Shown one piece after another: positions 58,101 to 64,000 of a stretch of 64,000 nt of DNA. The position numbers and the translations under genes were made by a program. The DNA is from Ariolimax columbianus (lineage: Eukaryota; Mollusca; Gastropoda; Stylommatophora; Arionidae), in the NCBI GenBank assembly GCA_036924085.1, contig JAVGWX010000002.1, forward strand, positions 91,792,371-91,856,370. Direction: 5' to 3'. The notes below the pieces were generated by a model. It did no database searches and was not told the DNA's origin. It saw only the letters and a program-made list of their open reading frames with translations. Numbering within the stretch: position 1 is the stretch's first letter; each line of letters starts with the position of its first letter.

Positions 58101-59081
58101 GATGGTTTCACACAGCCCATCTGTCAGGATTGCAAATCTGTCCATGTCGGCTCGTTTGTAATTCCAACGTGGGAGCGGTTTTGTTTCCTGTGGGCCTACT
58201 TCCATGTCAATGGTTAGCCTGATCGGCCTGTGGTCGCTACCTGCCAGTTGGTTTAGCACCTGGCGGTCTATTATATAGTGTATGTCCTGTGTGGAGAAGG
58301 CCAAATCTGGAGTCGAGGTGGTATGCCATGTTCTTGAATAGAAGCTAGGGCTATCCTCCGGCCTATTGATTAGGGAGAGATTTGCATCTATCTCCCAATC
58401 TTCCACTTCGTCACCTCTGCTGTCTGTGTCAGAGTATCCCCATCTCTCCGAGTGGCTGTTGAAATCTCCAACTACTATGCAGTTGGAGTCTCTGACCTCC
58501 ATACTCGAGAGCGATAGGTCTCTGTTTGGTGGTCCGTACAGATTGAAAATGCGGAGCTTCGTCTCTTGAGCCATTATGTCAACTCCTACAATTTCTGCTT
58601 GTCCGGTGTGATTGACAGGTACCGCGCTACTCGGTATGCTGTTTCTGGTCAGTATCAGGACCCCTCCTTTGTGGCCTTCTCTATCTAGACGGAAGGTCTG
58701 GTATCCTCTGATTGAGAATTTATGGTTATTGTTGAGGTGCGTTTCCTGGATACATGCCACGTCAATCTTACCTTCATGCAGGTGGTGTGTTAGGGAAAGT
58801 TTTTTGTTAATGATTCCCTCCGCATTCCACTGTAGTATTTTGAGGGTCTTGAGGTTTTGGCCAATAGACGTTGCCCCATAGCCATGTGCCTTGACTCCAC
58901 GACACATGGGTGGGTGACCACCAGTAGTCAAGGGTGGGCCCCTTCGAGGCGTGAGGCCCGGCACTATCGCTGCCTGGCGGGACTCCGCAGGATGAGCGCC
59001 ATACGTTTTTCTAATAGGTTGTACTGCCATCATACTGTGATTTACGTTGCACTGTTTTGTTAGGCTTGCGGCCCCGTGCAT
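55173..59081 (-). CDS. LINE ORF2-type protein: APE endonuclease, reverse transcriptase, RNase H
   Basis: 1302 residues, uninterrupted. Endonuclease about 80-300: ILQWNAEGI (83), CIQETHL (110), VGDFNSHSERWG (204), GSDHRPIRL (281). Reverse transcriptase about 515-830: KRKSPGKDGITNEM, PNGYRPISLLSCVGKLMERM, QAGFRQHRSTEDQ, VDLEKAFDKVW (motif A Asp), GVPQGGVLSPTLFLVYINDI (motif B), MFADDLAMW (motif C, 742). RNase H about 1036-1170: YTDGS, AEAGALRAAVEE, LLTDALAV, SHCNIQGNEEADRLAKEGA, giving the four acidic positions D-E-D-D. A C-terminal CTDECPCGTGKMTTEHLLQN-type Cys/His segment follows (1240-1261). This architecture is known from the I-group clades of non-LTR elements. The first ATG lies 79 residues before the endonuclease; no gag-like ORF1 or CCHC knuckle is seen upstream. 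All catalytic motifs look intact. Confidence 0.93.
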   Translation of the reverse strand: MHGAASLTKQCNVNHSMMAVQPIRKTYGAHPAESRQAAIVPGLTPRRGPPLTTGGHPPMCRGVKAHGYGATSIGQNLKTLKILQWNAEGIINKKLSLTHHLHEGKIDVACIQETHLNNNHKFSIRGYQTFRLDREGHKGGVLILTRNSIPSSAVPVNHTGQAEIVGVDIMAQETKLRIFNLYGPPNRDLSLSSMEVRDSNCIVVGDFNSHSERWGYSDTDSRGDEVEDWEIDANLSLINRPEDSPSFYSRTWHTTSTPDLAFSTQDIHYIIDRQVLNQLAGSDHRPIRLTIDMEVGPQETKPLPRWNYKRADMDRFAILTDGLCETINTRNTKMKPMVESLSKAIMQAATETIPREARKNYKPYWNDELQKVEDAVTNARNMAEREKSMEANIALKAAAAKYKHTLKQTARESWKNKTESLNLDKEGNKLWKLVRAMNDETPSNKQITIKQGENLITGKKAANAFVDHYARANHIEVPADKHTDISEELKGHENINTAPEEHMMAKLTMREMEEAMRTLKKRKSPGKDGITNEMLMGLGQTAKKKLLSVLNQSWKRGIVPQAWKDAILVPVPKTGKDKTDPNGYRPISLLSCVGKLMERMINTRLMWHLEEKRILIPQQAGFRQHRSTEDQVILIAQEIEDAYQAQKHTVAVWVDLEKAFDKVWKDGLRVKLRRSDVCGKMYKWINHYLKQRTARVQVQGQMSKKVTLEQGVPQGGVLSPTLFLVYINDITENIPRRVHSSMFADDLAMWTSEKNLTIARNRMQTALTSLEEWANSWLVKINEEKTTCTIFSLSLKPQSTKLSLNGKILQPNDNPAYLGVTFDRRMTWKSQIERNRMKARERMAIMKKLAGTSWGADEGILKKLYTGRVRPVLEYGIAAWTTAAKANFDKVNKLQNQAMRIITGGMKSTPIVELEKITKLQSMTDRRDCRAQLQSEKLRRLTDHPMYQRLNNLGNGKLKRRNFAEIAKAKMHEDPINALTTPKPITTVRKPTWRQDIFPEVVENIPGIANKNCQTEKERRDTTLSFITKSYPSMDWTHAYTDGSVTNTTQNGGAGAFLNLANGRKITLSFATGKYTSNFRAEAGALRAAVEEMVTHGENESHIVLLTDALAVVTALKSQKNTELNDLRAALCKLCQQSAPKRVVVQWVPSHCNIQGNEEADRLAKEGARLPQTDTSMTYEESKRLIKARYMTKWQTEHTGYTKNDAYYQLNRREQVVVFRLRTGHNRLRYHLFNKLKIGCTDECPCGTGKMTTEHLLQNCPTFEDQREQMWPLPVELQDKLYGSGESLRMTAAFFEKIMVTL

Positions 59082-60040
59082 CCGATTTCAACAGGCGTTT
59101 CTGTAGGGATGCCCTCCTTAGCCTTTGGCTGTCCCCAGCCTATCTGCAAGGCAGCAGTTGTTTACGATCAGAGTTTTCTCTCTTATGGAAGTTGTCTTAC
59201 CAGACTATCGAGTCTTCACTACTCGTGTCTATAGGGTGCAATGATGATATGTGATGATATATGAGATGGACTGGTTTACCCGGAAGAGAGGCAGTCCAGT
59301 GTGTCTGTGTCCCAGGATCGTCACGTCCTGCCAGGAACGTAGCATTTGCATGTGAGTGGGGTATCTCTTTTTCCCTTTATTTTCTTGGCTTCTATGCAGG
59401 GATGGTACGCCTAGCATTCCCCGCCACCTAGGGTGTTGACACAGTGGGGCAGGTGTGCAATGTCCGCTGGTCTGCCTCTCTTCTGCGTCCAGTATGATAG
59501 TTATATGGCTGATAACGTACAGAGGTAGATATCGTAGCCGGAGTGCATTCAGCCAGAGGACAAGCCTGGTAATGTCACAGAGATGTTGTTCGCCTGGTGT
59601 GCGGACAACTCTCATGGTCAGTGGTTGAGTCTTGACAGTTCACAGTGAGGTGGCTGCTCTACTGTTTTCGACACCCCGATCAGGCACTAAGTCTTTGGTT
59701 GGTGTTTTCGCACCCCATCGCCGTTTAGGGTGAGTATCAAGCAGTTGTCCGCCCGCTTTGATTGGCGGGCGGCAAGGACCTCTTACTGTGGCTCTACCTG
59801 ATAGGGCTGGGGCGCAAGCCCTAGGTCCCGAGCATGTAGGGGCCTCCCATTGCAGTGGTGCTGAGATTTTGGGCGGGATTGCGGCTTACAAGGGTTCGGC
59901 CGTAATCCCCCACATGGTAGCCTCGCGCCCTTGGCTTATCAGCCTGGTACGTGAACCAAAGTGTCTGCGGCTCCTCTCGATTTGAGCTGGTTTTCCGTAG
60001 CAACGCCCTGTCATTTGTAGGGTAAAACTGACCTGTCTTC
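59082..60040 (-). other. LINE 5' leader without recognisable ORF1
   Basis: About 960 bp between the hairpin repeats and the large ORF. It holds two minus-strand frames, 128 codons (59615-59229) and 79 codons (60060-59821), neither with gag, CCHC or other motifs I recognise. Composition is richer in G+C than the surrounding satellites. GC-rich complementary blocks (AGGGCTGGGGCGCAAGCCCT at 59803) could form hairpins. Probably an untranslated leader of the element. Confidence 0.55.
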
Positions 60041-60683
60041 AGATGATCTATTTCCAGCACCCGTTCACTATTAGGTCAGACGAATTTATTGAGGGCTTTT
60101 GTTTGTCAATGACCAGGTATTTGAAATCTGCGGTTTCTGCGGAGTTAAACACGATTTCCGTAGCGTTCTTTCATTTGAGTGTTTGAGAGCTGACTTGTCA
60201 TCCGTGAGTCTAATACCAGCGTACGTTCATTATTAGACCCAAACGGCAGTGCTCTCGATTTGTCAGTTGTTCTACAGTATTGGCGTGTTCAGTCGAATTA
60301 AGCCGCAGGTTCCACACCTGGTGGTGCCCTTCCGTCAATTCCTTTAGCGAGACAATCAAGTTTCTTAGGGGGTAGTCCCAGATTTTCGAGGGTCTAATTC
60401 CAGCACATGTTCTCTATTAGACCCCACGAAGGTGTACTTTTTGATAGTCATTCTGCAGTATTGGCGTGTTTAGTTAACTTAGGTCTCAGGCTCCACTCCT
60501 GATAGTGCTCTTCCGTCAATTCCTTTATCAAACACTGGATGCAGACAAAACCGGGCCACAGGGGGCATAACCCCAGGTTTCTGGGGGTCTAAGTCCAGCA
60601 CCAGTTCAATATTAGACCCCAGAAGAGTGGTCTCGGCATGGCAATCATTTCAGTGTTGGCCGTGTTGAGTCAAATTAAGCCGC

Positions 60684-60722
<39 letters not shown>
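60041..60722 (-). repeat. 18S-derived tandem units with a conserved hairpin
   Basis: Three minus-strand units start with AAAGGAATTGACGGAAG at 60722, 60526 and 60345 (periods 196 and 181 bp). Each has about 63 bp of 18S (through GACTCAACACG), then non-rRNA sequence with a hairpin whose stem is GGGTCTAA/TTAGACCC: 60584-60620, 60390-60425, 60208-60240, and a decayed fourth at 60045-60080 without 18S. The loop keeps GAAC and GTGCTGGA. Unit 1 is perfect 18S and continuous with the upstream 18S; units 2 and 3 carry substitutions in the 18S part. Confidence 0.85.
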
Positions 60723-60732
<10 letters not shown>

Positions 60733-61899
60733 TTTGCAACCATACTTCCCCCGGAACCCAAACACTTTGGTTTCCCGGAAGCTGCCCGCAGAGTCATCGA
60801 AGCAACTCCTGCGGATCGCTAGTCGGCATCGTTTATGGTCAGAACTACGACGGTATCTGATCGTCTTCGCGCCTCTGACTTTCGTTCTTGATTAATGAAA
60901 ACATTCTTGACAAATGCTTTCGCAGTAGCTCGTCTTACGGCGATCCAAGAATTTCACCTCTAACGCCGCAATACGAATGCCCCCGTTTGTCCCTGTTAAT
61001 CATTACCTCCAGTTCCGAAAACCAACAAAATAGAACCGAGGTCCTATTCCATTATTCCATGCACCATTATTCAGGCAGCCGAGGCCTGCTTTGAACACTC
61101 TAATTTTTTCAAAGTAAACGCGCCGGCCACCCCGGACGCTCAGCGAAGAGCACCCGTGGGAGAGAGCCGGCAGACGGTAGGGCAGGAGACAACGGGCAGT
61201 GAACCGGCGCGAGCCGGACCGCCCGCCTGCGCCTGAGATCCAACTACGAGCTTTTTAACTGCAACAACTTTAATATACGCTATTGGAGCTGGAATTACCG
61301 CGGCTGCTGGCACCAGACTTGCCCTCCAATAGATCCTCGTTAAAGGGTTTAAAGTGTACTCATTCCAATTACGGGGCCTCGAAAGAGTCCCGTATTGTTA
61401 TTTTTCGTCACTACCTCCCCGTGCCGGGATTGGGTAAGTTGCGCGCCTGCTGCCTTCCTTGGATGTGGTAGCCGTTTCTCATGCTCCCTCTCCGGAATCG
61501 AACCCTGATTCCCCGTTACCCGTTACAAACATGGTAGGCATGTCACGTACCATCGACATTTGATAGGGCAGACATTTGAAAGATGCGTCGCCGGCACATG
61601 AGGCCATGCGATCAGCACAAAGTTATCCAGAGTCACCAGTGGGGACGCCGCAACCCCGCGAGGGGAAACGACGATTGGTTTTGAACTAATAAAAGCGCTC
61701 TTTCCGCGAGGGTCGGAGCTTGGTAAGCATGTATTAGCTCTAGAATTGCCACAGTTATCCAAGTAGGATCGTGTCATCTAAGGAACCTCGACTGATTTAA
61801 TGAGCCATTCGCGGTTTCACCGTGAGACAGTGTGAACTTAGACATGCATGGCTTAATCTTTGAGACAAGCATATGACTACTGGCAGGATCAACCAGATA
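60660..61899 (-). rRNA. 18S ribosomal RNA, 5' portion only (about 1240 nt)
   Basis: The 5' end is TATCTGGTTGATCCTGCCAG at 61899. Conserved blocks follow in order: AGCCATGCATGTCTAAGT, AATTACCGCGGCTGCTGGCA (plus-strand form, 61297), GGTGAAATTCTTGGATCGCC, AACGATGCCGACTAGCGATC, GGAATTGACGGAAGGGCACC. The conserved blocks I checked have no breaks. It stops at GACTCAACACGG (60660), where a normal 18S gene continues with about 600 more nucleotides; the rest of the rDNA unit (18S 3' end, ITS, 5.8S, 28S) is absent. It cannot give a working small-subunit RNA. It is metazoan by sequence; a finer placement needs alignment. Confidence 0.93.
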
Positions 61900-62548
61900 T
61901 CTGTCGGAGACGTACTGTGTACAGCACACACCGGTCGGCGGAGGAAGGGTGTGTTTTTGTAAAAGGCCTCGCTGGGACGACGGCCGCAGGGACCGACCGA
62001 TTGACGGGACGGACGGACGGTTTGTTCCACCCGTCCCTCACTCCGTCGACCTAGGACCGCCTGACAGGGGCCTCCCACACGCACCAGACGACCGACCGAC
62101 CGGGCTCGCTCGAGGAGGGATGGCAGCGCTCTGTGCAGAACGGATCCCAACGACCTCGGCGATGAATTTCACTGGGACTAGAGACAATTTGGCCTGCCGG
62201 CCTGCCCTTCTCCGTAGGGAGAACGCAGGGCCTCGAGGCAACGATTCCTGCTTTCCATTTGCCGGTCACAAGCTCTTTGCGAGAGTCGGACCACCAGCGA
62301 GACGTACTGTCGAGCTCTGCTATAAGCCTTAGATAAATCACCACGGACGGACCACGTTTCCTGATACGGACCAGACTAGCGCACCTCGGTGGAGGAGCCA
62401 CTACCACAAACCGCACCCAATTCGCACTACGGGGAAAGGCAGGCGAGCGTTTTCCGCAAGCCCGCGCTATCGCTCCGCCTGGCGGGACTGAGATCGCTTT
62501 ACGAACACTGGTTGAAATTGAGTCGCTGCGGCGAGACAACTACCCCAG
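61900..62548 (-). other. Probable 5' external transcribed spacer of pre-rRNA
   Basis: About 650 bp directly upstream of the 18S 5' end and ending exactly at the target duplication. GC-rich, with GACGGACGGACGG-type short repeats (62010-62030) and GACCGACCGACCGG (62090-62102), typical of rDNA spacers and unlike the AT-rich flanks. Open frames here are composition artefacts. If the chimera came from a full-length transcript, 62548 would be near the Pol I start of this species. Confidence 0.65.
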
Positions 62549-62562
62549 ATGACAGTTTGTCT

Positions 62563-62779
62563 AACAAGTTGGGGATCGGAAATGTTATCCCCTTAGTGAT
62601 GAGCTTACTGAGGATCTTCGCATTGCACTACATCGAGGAAGATCGGGGATCGACCTTCTCAAATACAGGTCAGGATGTGAGGAGAGCAACGGTAACCCAC
62701 CACCAAAGAAATTCATCAAGAGTACCTTACTAAAGTACAAAAAGCATTAGCAACAACAATACTTAAACAGTTATTCCTG
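62563..62779. other. Flank beyond the retroinsertion
   Basis: Sequence that should be contiguous with 55133 and below in an empty allele. Nothing coding recognised. Confidence 0.5.
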
Positions 62780-62965
62780 AAATGAACGCTGTGTTGTAGT
62801 TTACAGTGAGGTTGCGATATTTGCGCGGTTCGGCCCGACTTATCCAGTTGCAGCACGTCAATTTGGGACCGGTTCTACCTTTTTTTCTCGGTGCTTAACC
62901 AGACTACACAAATGCAGTCTGTTTCCAGAACCCTTACTTGAAGGCTGAATAATGTCGAAGTACGC
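62780..62965 (-). mobile_element. SINE-like family A fragment
   Basis: AACGCTGTGTTGTAGTTTAC, GTTGCGATATTTGCGCGGTT, AGACTACACAAATGCAGTCT and TTGAAGGCTGAATAATG match family A; the remaining 5' part (GTCGCTGACTGACATCAGCT) appears 375 bp further on at 63357, so the copy is split. Confidence 0.6.
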
Positions 62966-63345
62966 TATGGTCGCTCTAGACAACAGTCGACACTCAGAAC
63001 AAAGTTTTAGTGGCCATATGATTATATACGCCCATGCAGCTGTCTTCCCATGAGATGAACGGAAACTGTGGACGATCAAATCCCACAAGTTCCAAGCAAC
63101 CGCTGGACTCACGGAAGGTAAGACCAGAGGGCCTGCATCCTGAGTAACATCCGGTCGTCTCGACCAATAGTCTTGCCACTGATTCAAGGTAACTCGATCA
63201 AGAGTGAGATTGATGACCAGCGCATTCCCTTCCTCACTATAATCCTCATACCGCCAACATAACAATATTAAGACAAAACCGTCTGATGTTGTGGCCGTCA
63301 TCGCTTGCAATGGGCAAGAACTTTTAGGTTGACCCTTACGCACGC
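62966..63345. repeat. Segment splitting a family A copy; contains the 80-bp inverted partner
   Basis: 62978-63057 is identical to the reverse complement of 53373-53452. The rest (to about 63345) is unrecognised; a 161-codon minus frame at 62858-63343 crosses the family A boundary and is therefore not a gene. Confidence 0.55.
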
Positions 63346-63429
63346 CGCCATCTATGAGTCGCTGACTGACATCAGCTAATTCGCTGCTGCATCTTTTGCC
63401 CTATCTGTCTGAATGAATTCTAAGGTTCA

Positions 63430-63880
63430 TCAATACATTACATCTTCAACTGTGGAAACCTCGGACTAGATCATCGAATTTGACATCTTCAGCTTTGGAA
63501 ACAAGGTACCACGTCAGCTGGTGTGATATCTAAAACTATGTAAACTGTGCACTATGTCATCTGGTACGATATTTGTATCTCCTGCCGACGATTGATGTAA
63601 ATATTGCAGTCAAGCTGTAAACTAGCGAAACAACGCATTCCGTTCTCGGGGCTACATTCTGCTACTTGCAAAGCCCTGTTCGGGATTTGGTAGCAGGTGA
63701 TTGAGAACGAACGCAGAAGAAGAGGAAGAAGTAGTTATGGAAACTGCGCACCACATAATCTGGTACGATATTTGTATCTATAGAAACTGCGCACTACGTA
63801 ATCGAGTACGATATCTGCCTCTATGGAAACGGCGCACTACGTCATCGAGCATGAAATGTTCAACTATAGAAACCCTACAC
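63430..63880 (+). repeat. About 47-bp repeat, 7-8 units, interrupted by a family A element
   Basis: Units share TATGGAAACTGCGCACTACG, TAATCGAGTACGATAT and TTGTATC blocks on both sides of 63590-63735. Confidence 0.75.
63590..63735 (+). mobile_element. SINE-like family A, 5'-truncated, inside a minisatellite
   Basis: AATATTGCAGTCAAGCTGTA, AACGCATTCCGTTCTCGGGG, CTACATTCTGCTACTTGCAA, ending GATTGAGAACGAACGCAGAA and a GAA tail. Only the 3' 130 bp is present, as expected of target-primed reverse transcription that stopped early. Confidence 0.75.
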
Positions 63881-64000
63881 TTCATTTCAACAAAGATCAA
63901 AAACTTAGCTGAACGTGGAACATCCTACCAAGTTTCAAAGAAAGCCCTGGAAACAATACCCCGTTTAGTTTTTCTCGTTCGGCATCAAATATCCAGATTA

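Larger units (their letters stand above)
55134..62562 (-). mobile_element. Retroinsertion: 5'ETS-18S-LINE chimera bounded by a 14-bp target duplication
   Basis: ATGACAGTTTGTCT occurs at 55134-55147 and 62549-62562. Between them, on the minus strand, lie in order: presumed 5' external transcribed spacer, the 5' 1240 nt of 18S rRNA, 18S-derived hairpin repeats, a LINE leader, an intact EN-RT-RNase H ORF and a GAA tail at 55148-55162 (plus TTC). LINE copies at 17.9 and 50.3 kb have the same 3' end and similar target duplications. What is seen is one direct-repeat-bounded unit. What is inferred is that a transcript starting in rDNA and reading into an 18S-resident LINE was copied here as one piece. 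An assembly join is the main alternative, but it would not create a target duplication. Confidence 0.8.

Noticed and set aside
55504..59063. Plus-strand frames of 60-166 codons opposite the LINE ORF
   Set aside because: Antisense shadows of the RT/RNase H coding sequence.
55134..62562. A genuine rDNA locus
   Set aside because: 18S stops after 1240 nt, there is no ITS, 5.8S or 28S, and the segment is bounded by a target duplication in satellite-rich DNA.
61797..62733. Open frames of 114-162 codons in the 18S/spacer region
   Set aside because: GC-rich rRNA and spacer sequence rarely has stop codons; the frames cross the 18S 5' end and the target duplication.

Overview
This is animal nuclear DNA made almost entirely of repeats; I found no host protein-coding gene with confidence. 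The organism is a metazoan: the only conserved non-mobile sequence is a minus-strand 18S rRNA fragment (about 60660-61899) with animal-type conserved blocks. The variety of non-LTR retrotransposons with APE endonuclease, the tRNA-derived SINEs and many short minisatellites would suit a mollusc such as a gastropod, but that placement is inference.

Layout. 0.4-12.5 kb: truncated LINE tails, SINE-like elements, a 37-bp minisatellite leading into a SINE-like body (2.9-3.6 kb), an internally deleted LINE whose endonuclease/linker region has expanded into a 45-bp minisatellite (6.1-8.4 kb), and long TG and pyrimidine tracts. 12.5-23 kb: a LINE 3' end containing about 76 copies of a 21-bp repeat, an RTE-like LINE fragment, a 5'-truncated copy of the young RNase H LINE (17.9-19.2 kb), and 31-bp and 30-bp minisatellites. 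23-48 kb: a mosaic of decayed LINE fragments on both strands, two visible SINE or LINE insertions into older repeats with target duplications, and another LINE with a coding-derived 45-bp array (42.0-42.5 kb). 48-55 kb: a palindromic 27-bp array, a mariner-derived fold-back element that received a second truncated copy of the young LINE, and 27-bp and 32-bp arrays.

The key locus is 55134-62562. A 7.4-kb minus-strand insertion is bounded by a 14-bp direct repeat (ATGACAGTTTGTCT). Read 5' to 3' on the minus strand it holds about 650 bp that looks like 5' external transcribed spacer, about 1240 nt of the 5' part of 18S rRNA, tandem units that each repeat about 63 bp of 18S plus a conserved hairpin, a roughly 1-kb leader, an intact 1302-residue endonuclease-RT-RNase H ORF, and a GAA tail. 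The simplest reading is a retrocopy of a precursor-rRNA read-through transcript from an LINE living inside an 18S gene. Two other copies of the same family (17.9 and 50.3 kb) have their own 12- and 15-bp target duplications outside rDNA.

A second theme is that at least four unrelated LINE remnants carry minisatellites whose unit is a few codons of the LINE protein itself (21, 45, 45 and 12 bp).
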